Assembly (NCBI GenBank): GCA_964563155.1
Contig: CAZLVL010000009.1
Coordinates: forward strand, 1 to 64,000
From: DUPQ01 sp964563155
Lineage (GTDB): Bacteria > Bacillota > Clostridia > DUPQ01
Direction of reading: 5' to 3'
Length of the DNA: 64,000 bases
Shown here: piece by piece, positions 32,006 to 42,538 of the stretch
How positions within the stretch are numbered: position 1 is the stretch's first letter
Layout of the letters: every line of letters begins with the position of its first letter
Translations under genes and position numbers: made by a program
The notes under the pieces: generated by a model
What the model was told of the DNA's origin: nothing
Seen by the model: only the letters and a program-made list of their open reading frames with translations
Database searches by the model: none

Positions 32006-33856
32006 ATGGCAAAAGTAATAGGAATAGATTTAGGAACAACAAATACTTGTGTAGCGGTTATTGAAGGGGGCGAACCTGTAGTAATACCTAACGCTGAAGG
32101 TAATAGGACAACACCTTCTGTAGTTGCTTTTTCCAAATCCAACGAAAGATTGGTTGGACAAGTTGCTAAAAGACAAGCAATAACAAATCCAGATAGAACC
32201 TTATCATCTGTTAAAAGAGATATGGGATCTGATAAGAGAATGGAAGTTGATGGTAAGAAATATTCACCTCAAGAAATCTCTGCTATGATTTTACAAAAAG
32301 TAAAGTCAGATGCTGAAGCATATTTAGGAGAAAAGGTAACTCAAGCTGTTATAACTGTACCAGCCTACTTTTCTGACTCTCAAAGACAAGCAACTAAGGA
32401 TGCTGGAAAAATCGCAGGTCTTGATGTTTTAAGAATAATAAATGAGCCTACAGCAGCAGCCCTAGCTTATGGCATGGATAAAGAAGAAGATCAAAAAGTT
32501 TTAGTTTTTGACCTAGGTGGTGGTACTTTTGACGTATCTATATTAGATATTTCAGATGGAGTTTTTGAAGTTCTAGCTACCAATGGTAATACAAAACTTG
32601 GTGGTGATGATTTTGATGATAAGGTTATTGATTTTTTAGCTGACACCTTTAAAAGTGAAAATGGTATTGATTTAAGAAATGATAAAATGGCCCTTCAAAG
32701 ACTTAAAGAAGCAGCAGAGAAGGCAAAGATTGAGTTGTCCAGTGTAACAACAACCAATATAAACCTCCCCTTTATAACTGCAGATGCAAGTGGTCCTAAA
32801 CATTTGGATATAAACTTAACAAGAGCTAAGTTTGATGAACTTACTGCAGACATAGTTGAAAAAACCATGGTACCTTTGAAAAAGGCCATGAAGGATGCTG
32901 ACCTTAAGCCAGCTGATATTCACAGAGTTTTAATGGTGGGTGGTTCTACCAGAATACCTGCAGTTCAAGAAGAAGTTAAGAAATTTATTGGTAAAGACCC
33001 CTTTAAGGGTATTAACCCAGATGAATGTGTAGCCATGGGTGCTGCTATTCAAGCAGGTGTTTTAACCGGTGATGTTCAAGATCTATTACTTTTAGACGTA
33101 ACACCACTTTCATTAGGTATTGAAACCCTAGGTGGAGTATGCACAAGATTAATTGAACGTAATACCACCATACCTACAAAGAAATCCCAAATCTTCTCCA
33201 CAGCAGCAGATAGCCAAACAGCGGTTGACATTCATGTACTTCAAGGAGAAAGAGAAATGGCCCAATACAACAAGACCTTGGGTAAATTCCAATTAACAGG
33301 TATTGCACCTGCTCCAAGAGGAATTCCTCAAATCGAAGTTACCTTTGATATAGATGCCAATGGTATTGTTAATGTATCAGCCAAGGATTTAGGTACTGGA
33401 AATGAGCAAAAAGTTACAATTACAGCTTCAACCAATCTTTCTGATGAAGATATTGAAAAGGCTGTAAATGATGCTAAGGCCCATGAAGCTGAAGATAAAC
33501 TAAAAAAACAAGAGATTGATGCTAGAAATTCTGCTGACTCTCTAATTTATCAAACAGAAAAGCTGCTAAAGGACAATGAAGGTAAGGTTGACTCTGCAAT
33601 GAAACTAAAATTAGAAGAGTTGATTGAAAATCTAAAGACTGCTCTTAAGGGCACAAATGTTGAAGATATCATATCTGCTACAAATTCACTTCAAGAAGAA
33701 GTATACAAGTTTTCTGAAGAAATATATAAGCAAACAGGACAAGCTCCTGGTGGCGAAGGTGGATTTGATGGCCATAGTCATGATGAAGATTTCACAACAG
33801 ATGACAGAGATAATGTCTATGATGCTGATTATGAAGTGGTTGACGATGATAACTAA
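32006..33856 (+). CDS. dnaK: Chaperone DnaK (Hsp70)
   Basis: DnaK is the ATP-driven Hsp70 chaperone. The 616-residue protein starts with IGIDLGTTNTCVAVIEGG (phosphate 1), and has VPAYFSDSQRQATKDAG, the DLGGGTFDVSIL signature and VLMVGGSTRIPAVQEEV. The substrate-binding domain starts after the VLTGDVQDLLLLDVTPLSLG linker, and the C-terminal lid ends in an acidic tail typical of the family. It lacks the ~24-residue insert in the first lobe found in Gram-negative proteins, in line with a Firmicutes origin. AGGAGG precedes ATG 32006. Confidence 0.98.
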   Translation: MAKVIGIDLGTTNTCVAVIEGGEPVVIPNAEGNRTTPSVVAFSKSNERLVGQVAKRQAITNPDRTLSSVKRDMGSDKRMEVDGKKYSPQEISAMILQKVKSDAEAYLGEKVTQAVITVPAYFSDSQRQATKDAGKIAGLDVLRIINEPTAAALAYGMDKEEDQKVLVFDLGGGTFDVSILDISDGVFEVLATNGNTKLGGDDFDDKVIDFLADTFKSENGIDLRNDKMALQRLKEAAEKAKIELSSVTTTNINLPFITADASGPKHLDINLTRAKFDELTADIVEKTMVPLKKAMKDADLKPADIHRVLMVGGSTRIPAVQEEVKKFIGKDPFKGINPDECVAMGAAIQAGVLTGDVQDLLLLDVTPLSLGIETLGGVCTRLIERNTTIPTKKSQIFSTAADSQTAVDIHVLQGEREMAQYNKTLGKFQLTGIAPAPRGIPQIEVTFDIDANGIVNVSAKDLGTGNEQKVTITASTNLSDEDIEKAVNDAKAHEAEDKLKKQEIDARNSADSLIYQTEKLLKDNEGKVDSAMKLKLEELIENLKTALKGTNVEDIISATNSLQEEVYKFSEEIYKQTGQAPGGEGGFDGHSHDEDFTTDDRDNVYDADYEVVDDDN

Positions 33857-33886
33857 AATCGTTAGTATATAAAGGAAATAAGTCGC

Positions 33887-33917
33887 AAGGGCGGCGGTTG
33901 AAAAAATCGCCGCCTTT
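33887..33917 (+). terminator. Strong stem-loop between dnaK and dnaJ (attenuator or processing site)
   Basis: GGCGGCGGTT (33890-33899) pairs with AATCGCCGCC (33905-33914) around a GAAAA loop, and AAG/TTT extend it to about 13 pairs. Only three T residues follow, so it is probably leaky or acts as a 3' stabiliser that sets a lower dnaJ level rather than a full terminator. Confidence 0.6.
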
Positions 33918-33948
33918 GTAAGAATATTAAGGAAAAAGGACAAAATTT

Positions 33949-35076
33949 GTGGCAGAAAAAAGAGACTATTATGAAGTTTTAGGGGTGGATAGATCCGCGA
34001 CAGACCAGGACTTAAAAAAGGCCTATAGGGTCTTAGCTAAAAAGTATCATCCTGACGTAAATGATTCACCAGAGGCAGAAGGTAAGTTTAAAGAAGTTGG
34101 AGAAGCTTACAGCGTCTTAAGTGACCCTGAAAAAAGAAGACAATATGATAATTATGGATTTGATGGTCTAAATGGAGCCTTTTCATCAGGTTTTGCAGGT
34201 GGCTTTAATCCCTTTGACATATTTAATGATCTTTTTGGTGGCGGCTTTGGAGGAGGCTTTTCTAGTTCTGCAAGGCGAAATGCCCCTGTAAGAGGTAGAG
34301 ATTTAAATGAGTCTGTAAAGATAAGTTTTGAAGAAGCTGCTTTTGGAACTAAAAGAACCATAAATGTAATGCGGTCTGAAAGTTGTGAAACTTGTGAAGG
34401 AAGCGGAGCTAAACCAGGTACAGAACCTAAAATGTGTCAACAGTGTAGGGGAACTGGAGAGATGAGAATCCAGCAAAACACCCTCTTTGGACAAATGATA
34501 ACCTCTACAACCTGTAATAAGTGTAATGGAAGTGGAACTATTATTGAAGACTTTTGTGAAACCTGTAAGGGCTTAGCACATGTTAGAGTTAATAGAAAAA
34601 TTGAAGTAAAAATTCCTAAAGGAATTGACAATGGTCAGATTATATCTTTAAGAGGCCAAGGAGATGTGGGCAAAAACAAGGGACCAGCAGGTGATTTATT
34701 GGTTCATATAAATGTTACACCTCATAAGGTTTTTGAAAGACAAAACACCACTGTCTTTTCTAAGATAAATCTAAATTATTCTCAAGCAGTTTTAGGAGAT
34801 GAAATTAAGGTTGATACCATAGATGGACCGGTGGACTTTACCATTCCTTCAGGGACACAAAATAATACTGTGTTTACAATAAAAGATAAGGGAATACCAG
34901 TATTAAATAGAGACAATAGAGGAAATCACATCTTTGAAGTTATTATTGATGTTCCCAAAAAGCTTACCAAGGCTCAAAAAGAGGCCCTTATAGCCTTTTC
35001 TAATAGCATGGGAGAAGACCAAGTAGGCTCTGGTAAAAGTAAAAGAAAAAAGAAGATATTCAATGGACTGGATTAA
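33949..35076 (+). CDS. dnaJ: Chaperone DnaJ (Hsp40)
   Basis: DnaJ stimulates the DnaK ATPase and hands over substrates. The 375-residue type I protein has the J domain (4-70, with the KYHPDVND HPD motif), a Gly/Phe-rich linker (about 75-110), and four zinc-binding repeats CETCEGSG, CQQCRGTG, CNKCNGSG and CETCKGLA (about 145-210). Two C-terminal beta domains follow. It starts with GTG 33949; the nearest upstream purine-rich run is AAGGACAAAA. It follows dnaK across a strong hairpin. Confidence 0.97.
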   Translation: MAEKRDYYEVLGVDRSATDQDLKKAYRVLAKKYHPDVNDSPEAEGKFKEVGEAYSVLSDPEKRRQYDNYGFDGLNGAFSSGFAGGFNPFDIFNDLFGGGFGGGFSSSARRNAPVRGRDLNESVKISFEEAAFGTKRTINVMRSESCETCEGSGAKPGTEPKMCQQCRGTGEMRIQQNTLFGQMITSTTCNKCNGSGTIIEDFCETCKGLAHVRVNRKIEVKIPKGIDNGQIISLRGQGDVGKNKGPAGDLLVHINVTPHKVFERQNTTVFSKINLNYSQAVLGDEIKVDTIDGPVDFTIPSGTQNNTVFTIKDKGIPVLNRDNRGNHIFEVIIDVPKKLTKAQKEALIAFSNSMGEDQVGSGKSKRKKKIFNGLD

Positions 35077-35989
35077 GGTTAGAATTTTTAGAAAAAAAGA
35101 AGAACTAGAAATGGCCCAAGGCTTTTTATTAGACCTAGGCATAGAAGGCTGGGAAATGGAAAATGATGGAGATATAGAAGATTATCTCCAAGATTCTTCT
35201 GTTTATTGGGACTATATAGATGAGGCTCTCACAAGAAGAGATAAGGGACCTACAGCCATAAGCCTTTATTTACCTGAAGATAAAAAGGGTTATGCTCAAC
35301 TTGAAGCTATAAAAAAGGAATTTCCCCATATTGAAATAGAAAGTATTAAAAGTTCTGATTGGGAAAATAACTGGAAGGAATACTTTAAGCCTATAGAAAT
35401 AGGCAAGGCCCTAGTTATAAAGCCCTCTTGGGAGACTTATCACAATACTGATAATAGACAAGTTGTTACTCTAGATCCAGGTAATAGCTTTGGAACAGGC
35501 ACCCATGAGTCCACATATTTGTGTTTAGTTGAGGCAGAAAGACTGGTAAAAAAAGGAATGAAAGTCTTAGATGCTGGCTGTGGCTCTGGTATTTTAGGTA
35601 TTTCAGCTTTAGCCCTTGGAGCTTCTTTTGGAGTCTTTTTTGATATAGATTCTAGTGCTGTAAATACATGTGAAGAAAACTTAAAGCTTAATCTTTTTGA
35701 AGATAAGTATCTTGTACAAGCTGGAGATATATTAAAAGACAGGTATTTAAGAGGACTTGTTGAAGATGAAGGTGACTATGATTTAGTTTTTGCCAACATT
35801 GTACCTGATGTAATTATTAGTATATTAGAAGAGCTTTTTAAGGTCTTAAAAAAAGGTGGTATTTTAATAACCTCAGGTATCATTATTGAAAGAAAAGACG
35901 AAGTTGCAGATAAAATGAAAGACTTGGGCTTTGTAAATATTTCTTTTAAAGAGATGAATGGTTGGGTTGTACTAGTAGGTGAGAAGTAA
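35063..35989 (+). CDS. prmA: Ribosomal protein L11 methyltransferase
   Basis: PrmA trimethylates ribosomal protein L11 using SAM. The 308-residue protein has a small N-terminal recognition domain (about 1-70), then the hallmark TLDPGNSFGTGTHESTYLCL, the SAM motif VLDAGCGSGILGISALALGA, and FANIVPDVI as the NIxxP-type motif. The ATG lies 14 nt inside the end of dnaJ, with AAGAAG before it, so translation is coupled. dnaJ-prmA-rsmE is the usual Firmicutes order. Confidence 0.95.
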   Translation: MDWIKVRIFRKKEELEMAQGFLLDLGIEGWEMENDGDIEDYLQDSSVYWDYIDEALTRRDKGPTAISLYLPEDKKGYAQLEAIKKEFPHIEIESIKSSDWENNWKEYFKPIEIGKALVIKPSWETYHNTDNRQVVTLDPGNSFGTGTHESTYLCLVEAERLVKKGMKVLDAGCGSGILGISALALGASFGVFFDIDSSAVNTCEENLKLNLFEDKYLVQAGDILKDRYLRGLVEDEGDYDLVFANIVPDVIISILEELFKVLKKGGILITSGIIIERKDEVADKMKDLGFVNISFKEMNGWVVLVGEK

Positions 35990-36738
35990 TGTATAGATTT
36001 TTTATAGATGAAGTCTTAAGTGAATCTAGCATAAGAAATAGCACAATAAATATTGAAGGTGAAGACTATAATCACTTAAAAAATGCTTTAAGAATAAGAA
36101 TAGGTGAAGATATAGAGATTACTGATAGTTTAGAAAAGACTTATCTTGGAACTGTAGAGACCTTTGAAAAAAAGTATTGTAGCTTAAAAATTGGTAAAGA
36201 AATTCTATCTGATAATGAACCCTTATTAGAGGTCACCCTATATATGTCCCTTCTAAAAGGTGACAGAATGGATAGCGCTATTCAAAAGAGTATTGAATGT
36301 GGTGTAAAAAGGATTGTTCCTTTAATTAGTAGAAATACTATAGTTGAAATATCAGATAAAAATCAAAAATCAAAACTAGAAAGATGGAATAAAATAGCAA
36401 GACATGCCTGTATGCAGTGTAAAAGAGACCATCTAGTTCAGGTAGAACCTGTAATATCCTTAAAAGAAGCCATTGAATTGGTAAAGATGGAAGAAGATTT
36501 TGTATCTTTAGTCTGCCATGAAAAAGAAGAGTCATTTACCCTAAAGGCTTTTATGGAGGATAACACAAAAAAGAAGATTAATATTTTTATTGGTCCTGAA
36601 GGTGGCTTTAGTGACCAAGAAATAGAAATATTTAGCAGCTCTAGTATTAAAAGCTTAAGTTTAGGCAAAAGAGTATTAAGAGCAGACACAGCTTGTGCAG
36701 CTGCAGTATTTTTTGCAACTGCCTATAGTGACTTGTAA
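35989..36738 (+). CDS. rsmE: 16S rRNA (uracil1498-N3)-methyltransferase
   Basis: RsmE methylates U1498 of 16S rRNA; it belongs to the SPOUT (knotted) methyltransferase class. The 249-residue protein has an N-terminal PUA-like part (about 1-75) with HLKNALRIRIGEDIEITD, then SLLKGDRMDSAIQKSIECGVKRIVPL, FIGPEGGFSDQEIEIF and SLGKRVLRADTACAAAVFFA, which form the SAM-binding knot. Its ATG shares the last base with prmA. It ends the heat-shock operon proper. Confidence 0.94.
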   Translation: MYRFFIDEVLSESSIRNSTINIEGEDYNHLKNALRIRIGEDIEITDSLEKTYLGTVETFEKKYCSLKIGKEILSDNEPLLEVTLYMSLLKGDRMDSAIQKSIECGVKRIVPLISRNTIVEISDKNQKSKLERWNKIARHACMQCKRDHLVQVEPVISLKEAIELVKMEEDFVSLVCHEKEESFTLKAFMEDNTKKKINIFIGPEGGFSDQEIEIFSSSSIKSLSLGKRVLRADTACAAAVFFATAYSDL

Positions 36739-36771
36739 ATATAAAATAAAGATTAATTTTGGAGGTAAGAA

Positions 36772-38595
36772 ATGAAGGAAAAAGGAAACATATCAATTAA
36801 TACGGAGAATATTTTACCAATTATTAAAAAATGGCTATATTCAGACAAAGATATTTTCTTAAGAGAGGTCATATCCAACTCTATTGACGCTATTACAAAA
36901 CATAAAAAAGTTGTTTCTATGGATGAAGGACAAGCTCCTGATAACTATAGAATTGATGTTAAGGTAAATAAAAAGAATAAGACCATTACAATATCAGACA
37001 ATGGAATAGGAATGACAGCTGATGAGGTTAAGAAATATATTAATCAAATAGCCTTTTCTGGTGCTGTAGACTTTTTTGAAAAGTACAAGGATAAATCAGA
37101 TGCCCAAGATCAAATTATTGGACATTTTGGTTTAGGCTTTTATTCTATTTATATGGTAGCTGAATATGCAGAATTACAAACTAAATCCTATTTAGAAAAC
37201 GAAGAGGCTGTTTATTGGAAGTCTGATGGAACATCTGGATATGAAATAGAAGCAGGAACTAGAAAAAGTCATGGAACAGACTTAATTTTGCATATTAACT
37301 CTGATAAGGAGAACAAGGATTTAGTTAACCTTTGGAAGGTAAGAGAAATACTAGAAAAATATTGCAAATTCTTACCTATTGAAATTTACTTAAGCGAAGA
37401 AGGGGCTAAAAAAGATAAAGAGGAAGAAGAAAAGCCCATAAACAATACATCACCTTTATGGTTAAAAGATCCCAAAGATTGTACAGACGAAGAATACAAG
37501 GATTTTTACAGGGAAGTTTTCCATGATTTTAAAGAACCCCTATTTTGGATTCATTTAAATATGGATTATCCTGTTAGTTTAAGAGGAATAGTATATTTCC
37601 CTAAAATGACCACTGAATACAATGTTATGGAAGGTCAAATCCGACTTTATTCTAATCAAGTCTATGTAGCGGATAATATAAAAGAGGTTATACCTGAGTT
37701 TCTACTCTTATTAAAAGGTGTAATTGATTGTCCTGATCTACCCTTAAATGTTTCTAGAAGCTTTTTACAACAAGATGGCTATTCTTCTAAGATAGCTGGG
37801 CATATTACTAAAAAGGTTTCTGACAAACTAAAAGAAATCCACAAAAAAGAAAAAGATGAATACTATAAGTACTGGGATGATATTAATGTATTTGTAAAAT
37901 ATGGTTGTTTAAAAGAAGAAAAATTCTATGATAGAGTTAAAAACGATATAGTTTACAAGGATATCTATGGAAATTATCATAGCTTGGAAGACTACAAAAA
38001 GGGATTAGCAGAAAAGAAGCAAAAAGATGATGTAATTTACTATGTAAATGACCAAAAGAAGCAATCTCAATATGTGGAGATTTTCAAGCAAGAAGATTTT
38101 AATGCTGTAATATTGGACAATGTCTTAGACCCTCACTTCATATCCTTTATTGAAAGTAAAATTTCAGGTACTAGTTTTGAAAGTATTGATTCTGGTATAA
38201 AAAATGTTATGGAAAAAGAAGAAAAAGTGGAAGGCTTTGATTCTGTCAAAACCTACTTTGAAGAACTCTTAAAAGAAAAGAATGTAAGTGTGGAGCTTAA
38301 GTCCTTGAAAACTTCTGACTTATCTGCTGTTATTACCATAAATGAATATGAAAACAGGATGCAAGGAATGCAAATGCTTTATGGCGTAGATATGCCCCAA
38401 TCTAATACCTTAGTTTTAAATATTGAAAATTCAGCCATTAAAAACTTTGACAATATTGACCAAGAAGACAAGAAAAAAGATAGAGCCCTATATATTTATC
38501 AACTGGCCATGCTGGCAGCTGGTAAACTAGAAGGGGATGATTTGAGAGATTTTTTATTAGAAAATAATAAAATGCTTACCATGAAAGAGGAGTAA
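36772..38595 (+). CDS. htpG: Chaperone HtpG (Hsp90 family)
   Basis: HtpG is the bacterial Hsp90, an ATP-dependent chaperone. The 607-residue protein has the GHKL N-terminal ATPase with REVISNSIDAITKH (N-box), SDNGIGMTADEVK, and GHFGLGFYSIYMVAE (nucleotide lid), followed by the middle domain with SRSFLQQDGYSSKIAGHI and a shorter C-terminal dimer domain. Slightly shorter than E. coli HtpG, as in many Clostridia. GGAGG precedes ATG 36772. It lies 33 nt after rsmE with no terminator visible, so it may be read from the CIRCE promoter; no second CIRCE was found. Confidence 0.95.
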   Translation: MKEKGNISINTENILPIIKKWLYSDKDIFLREVISNSIDAITKHKKVVSMDEGQAPDNYRIDVKVNKKNKTITISDNGIGMTADEVKKYINQIAFSGAVDFFEKYKDKSDAQDQIIGHFGLGFYSIYMVAEYAELQTKSYLENEEAVYWKSDGTSGYEIEAGTRKSHGTDLILHINSDKENKDLVNLWKVREILEKYCKFLPIEIYLSEEGAKKDKEEEEKPINNTSPLWLKDPKDCTDEEYKDFYREVFHDFKEPLFWIHLNMDYPVSLRGIVYFPKMTTEYNVMEGQIRLYSNQVYVADNIKEVIPEFLLLLKGVIDCPDLPLNVSRSFLQQDGYSSKIAGHITKKVSDKLKEIHKKEKDEYYKYWDDINVFVKYGCLKEEKFYDRVKNDIVYKDIYGNYHSLEDYKKGLAEKKQKDDVIYYVNDQKKQSQYVEIFKQEDFNAVILDNVLDPHFISFIESKISGTSFESIDSGIKNVMEKEEKVEGFDSVKTYFEELLKEKNVSVELKSLKTSDLSAVITINEYENRMQGMQMLYGVDMPQSNTLVLNIENSAIKNFDNIDQEDKKKDRALYIYQLAMLAAGKLEGDDLRDFLLENNKMLTMKEE

Positions 38596-38640
38596 TGTAG
38601 TAAAATTAGACTAACGAAAAAAAATGGGAGTGTATAAACT

Positions 38641-41600
38641 TTGAATACGGTCAGAAGATTTTATGTGGAACAAAAAGAAGACTATGCTGTAGCAGCAAGA
38701 GAATTAAGAGATGAATTAAGATCCTTTGTAGGTATTACTAACCTAGAGAGTCTTAGAATCTTAGATAGATATGATGTCCAAGGCATTAAAGAGGATATGG
38801 TAGATGATTTAATAGAAAACCTCTTTACCCAAAGACAGACAAACCTTATCTACAAAGATAAGATTTCTCATCCTCCAGCCTCTTTCATGTTTTCATATGA
38901 GCTTTTACCAGGACAATTTGATTTGGTTGCTGATTCATGCATCCAATGTGCTAGGTTAATTAGCAAAAATGAAGTGCTTGTTAAAACTGCCAAAACCATA
39001 ATCTTGTCCGGAGACCTTAGCCAAGAAGACTACAATAAGGTTGTAGATTACATAATAAATCCAATAGAATCTAGGCTAGCAGATGAAAAACTACCCAAGG
39101 ATCTAGAATATCACTTAGGTAAGGCAGAAAAAGTAGAAGTTATGAAAGGCTTTATACTTTTAAGCAAAAATGGACTTGTGGATTTTCACCAGCAACATGG
39201 ATTTGCTATGAGTATAGAAGATTTAGCCTTTACAAAAGACTATTTTATATCTTTAGATAGAGACCCTACCATAACAGAGTTAAAGCTTTTGGATACCTAT
39301 TGGTCAGACCACTGTAGACACACAACCTTTAATACCATACTAGAAGATATTTCCTTTGAACAAGAAGCTAGTCTTGATGCTTGTAAAGAGACCTTTAATG
39401 AATATTTAGATATTAGAAAAGAAGTTTATGGAGACAGATTAAAGGATAAACCAATTTGTCTTATGGACATGGCTACTATTGGAGCTAAATATTTAAAAAA
39501 GCATGGCTATTTAGAAGATCTAGAAGATACAAAAGAAAATAATGCCTGTTCTATTAGAGTGGATGTTCCAACTAAAAAAGGTTTAGAAAAGTGGTTAATA
39601 ATGTTTAAAAATGAAACTCATAACCATCCTACAGAAATAGAGCCTTTTGGGGGAGCTGCAACCTGTTTAGGTGGAGCTATAAGAGATCCTCTATCAGGTA
39701 GAAGCTATGTCTATCAGGCTATGAGAATAACAGGAGCAGGAAATCCCTTTACCTCCTATGATGAAACCTTAGCTGGAAAATTGCCACAAATTAAGATTAT
39801 TAAACAAGCCGCTGATGGCTATAGCTCCTATGGCAACCAAATAGGTATTTCATCTGGTTTTCTAGATGAAATATATCATGATGGCTATGTTGCTAAAAGA
39901 ATGGAGTTAGGGGCTGTAATAGCAGCTTCTTTGGAAGAAAATGTTTTAAGAGAAGACCCTCAAGAAGATGATGTGGTAATACTTATTGGAGGTAGAACCG
40001 GTAGAGATGGTTTAGGTGGTGCAACCGGTTCATCTAAAGGCCATACAGAAGATTCACTAATAGATTGTGGAGCTCAAGTACAAAAGGGTAATGCACCTTT
40101 AGAAAGAAGAATTCAAAGACTTTTTAGAAATCCTCAAATGAGTCTGTTGATAAAAAAGAGCAATGACTTTGGAGCTGGTGGTGTAGCTGTAGCTATTGGA
40201 GAACTGGCAGATGGCCTAGATATCTATTTGGATAAGGTTCCTACAAAATATGAAGGTCTAGATGGCACAGAAATAGCCTTATCTGAATCTCAAGAAAGAA
40301 TGGCTGTAGTTGTAGATAAAAAGAATTTAGAAAAGGTTTTTGATTTAGCCCAAGAAGAAAATCTAGAAGCTATACATATTGCTAATATTACAGCTAGTAA
40401 TAAATTGAGAATGTTCTGGCAAGATGATTTAATTGTGGATATTGACAGAAGTTTTCTTGATACCAATGGAGTTACACAAAAAACCAAGGTTGAAATGGTT
40501 TCAAATGTTGACAAGGTTAAAAATCCTTTTGAAAATATTAACTATTCTTCTGTACAAGTTGGTCTAAGAAAGAGTGTAAGTGACTTAAATTCTTGTTTAA
40601 AAGAAGGTTTGACACAAAAGTTTGACTCAACTGTAGGAGCAAACACAGTTCTATTTCCCTTAGGCGGTAAAAATCTTATCACTCCAATTGAAGCAATGGC
40701 TTCAAAAATTCCCATGTTTGATAATGAAAGCGATTATGCAACCCTAATGGCTTATGGCTATTTCCCACAGATTTCTCAATGGTCTACCTATACAGGAGCT
40801 ATTTATGCTGTACTAGCCTCTGCTTCAAAGATTCTTGCAGCTGGTGGTAACCATAGAAATATTAGGTTATCCTTCCAAGAATACTTTGAAAGCTTAAGAG
40901 GAGACCCAAAAAGATGGGGCAAACCTACCCAAGCCCTTTTAGGAGCCCTTCATGCTCAATTAAAACTTAAAATGCCTTCAATTGGAGGAAAGGATTCCAT
41001 GTCTGGTTCTTTTAATGATATGGATGTTCCACCTACCTTGGTTTCTTTTGCTGTAAGTCATACAGACTCAGATAATGTTTTATCTCCAGAGTTAAAAGGA
41101 GCAGGCAATCCTCTAGTTATCTTCAAAAACAAAAAAGATAAGGATAATAATCCTGATTTAGACAACTCCATGGAGATTTTCGACCTATTTCTTAGTTTAA
41201 ATCTTAAGAAGGCTATTTTATCAGCCTCTACAGTTAAAAATATGGGAGTCAGTGAAAGTCTTCTTAAAATGACCTTTGGAAACATGATAGGTATTAATTT
41301 TGAATTGGGAAAAAATCAACTTTTTGAAAATGCCTATGCAGATATTATTGCAGAGCTGGATCTAAGTAAAATTGAAGGTGGCTTAGAAAAATTAATTAAA
41401 GATAATCCTAACATTGAGATTGTTAAATTAGGTGAAAGTATAGCAAAACCTGTCATAATTGTTGAAGGTAAAGAATATGCTTTAAGTGATTTACTTAAAG
41501 AGTTTAGAAAAACTCATGAAGAAATCTTCTCAACCACAGGTCCTCTTATTGAAAAAGAAATTAAAGATATTTCTTATGCAAATAGTAAATTAAGCCATAG

Positions 41601-42414
41601 CTCTTTATCCATTGCCAAACCTAGAGTATTTATACCAGTATTTCCAGGTACAAATGGAGAAGATGATGCAAGAAGAGCCTTTGAGAGAGAAGGGGCTATT
41701 TGCACAGAATCCATATTTAGGAATATGACCTTTAAAGATACAGAAGAATCTATAGAGGAATTTGTAAGACAAATAAAAGAAGCTAATATTGTAGTTCTAC
41801 CAGGTGGATTTTCCTTATCTAGCCAATCAGATGGGTCTGGTAAGTTTATACAAAGTGTACTACAAAATGAATATGTAAAAGAAGCTGTTCATGAAATGCT
41901 CTATGAAAAAGATGGCCTAATGCTAGGTATCTGCAATGGTTTCCAAGCTCTAGTGAAATCAGGATTACTACCTTATGGACAAATAGGGAGCTTTAAAAAA
42001 GATAGTCCTACCTTTACATCAGGAGTTTTAAATAGGCATGTTTCTACCATGGTTCAAACTAAACTAGTTTCCAAGTTATCTCCTTGGTTTTCAAGTCTTG
42101 AATTAGGTGATATTCATACTGTGCCCTATAGCAATATGGAAGGCCGTTTTGTATGTACAGAAAATGAGTACGATACCCTAAGGGCCAATGGACAAATTGC
42201 AACAGTCTATGTTAATGATTTAGGAGAGCCCACTTATGATATTAGATACAATCCAAGTGGTTCTTTCTATGCAGTTGAGGCTCTTACAAGTCCTGATGGA
42301 AGAATTTTGGGTAAAATGGCCCACAGTGAAAGATCAGGAAAAGACATATGTAAAAATGTACCAGGGGATAAAAACCAAAGGATTTTTGAATCTGGTCTTA
42401 AATACTTTAAATAG
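38641..42414 (+). CDS. purL: Phosphoribosylformylglycinamidine synthase, single-chain form
   Basis: FGAM synthase converts FGAR plus glutamine to FGAM, the fourth step of purine synthesis. At 1257 residues this is the long, single-chain clostridial form that joins synthetase and glutaminase, in contrast to the PurS/PurL/PurQ complex of Bacillus. DTYWSDHCRHTTF and KNETHNHPTEIEPFGGAATC are synthetase motifs; LGGATGSSKG-like glycine-rich loops follow. The C-terminal class I glutaminase (about 1000-1257) has VLPGGFSLS and LGICNGFQALVKSG with the catalytic Cys. TTG start at 38641 with GGGAG upstream. It stands alone, away from other pur genes. Confidence 0.96.
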   Translation: MNTVRRFYVEQKEDYAVAARELRDELRSFVGITNLESLRILDRYDVQGIKEDMVDDLIENLFTQRQTNLIYKDKISHPPASFMFSYELLPGQFDLVADSCIQCARLISKNEVLVKTAKTIILSGDLSQEDYNKVVDYIINPIESRLADEKLPKDLEYHLGKAEKVEVMKGFILLSKNGLVDFHQQHGFAMSIEDLAFTKDYFISLDRDPTITELKLLDTYWSDHCRHTTFNTILEDISFEQEASLDACKETFNEYLDIRKEVYGDRLKDKPICLMDMATIGAKYLKKHGYLEDLEDTKENNACSIRVDVPTKKGLEKWLIMFKNETHNHPTEIEPFGGAATCLGGAIRDPLSGRSYVYQAMRITGAGNPFTSYDETLAGKLPQIKIIKQAADGYSSYGNQIGISSGFLDEIYHDGYVAKRMELGAVIAASLEENVLREDPQEDDVVILIGGRTGRDGLGGATGSSKGHTEDSLIDCGAQVQKGNAPLERRIQRLFRNPQMSLLIKKSNDFGAGGVAVAIGELADGLDIYLDKVPTKYEGLDGTEIALSESQERMAVVVDKKNLEKVFDLAQEENLEAIHIANITASNKLRMFWQDDLIVDIDRSFLDTNGVTQKTKVEMVSNVDKVKNPFENINYSSVQVGLRKSVSDLNSCLKEGLTQKFDSTVGANTVLFPLGGKNLITPIEAMASKIPMFDNESDYATLMAYGYFPQISQWSTYTGAIYAVLASASKILAAGGNHRNIRLSFQEYFESLRGDPKRWGKPTQALLGALHAQLKLKMPSIGGKDSMSGSFNDMDVPPTLVSFAVSHTDSDNVLSPELKGAGNPLVIFKNKKDKDNNPDLDNSMEIFDLFLSLNLKKAILSASTVKNMGVSESLLKMTFGNMIGINFELGKNQLFENAYADIIAELDLSKIEGGLEKLIKDNPNIEIVKLGESIAKPVIIVEGKEYALSDLLKEFRKTHEEIFSTTGPLIEKEIKDISYANSKLSHSSLSIAKPRVFIPVFPGTNGEDDARRAFEREGAICTESIFRNMTFKDTEESIEEFVRQIKEANIVVLPGGFSLSSQSDGSGKFIQSVLQNEYVKEAVHEMLYEKDGLMLGICNGFQALVKSGLLPYGQIGSFKKDSPTFTSGVLNRHVSTMVQTKLVSKLSPWFSSLELGDIHTVPYSNMEGRFVCTENEYDTLRANGQIATVYVNDLGEPTYDIRYNPSGSFYAVEALTSPDGRILGKMAHSERSGKDICKNVPGDKNQRIFESGLKYFK

Positions 42415-42538
42415 GAAAAATTTTCTTTATTTCTCAATCTATGTATAATGGACAGAGTAAGCCTAGCTTTTATAATAAAAGAGATAATAGGTGGGTAAGT
42501 AAAGAAGGATTTGCAAGAATATATAATGTGAGGATGAT

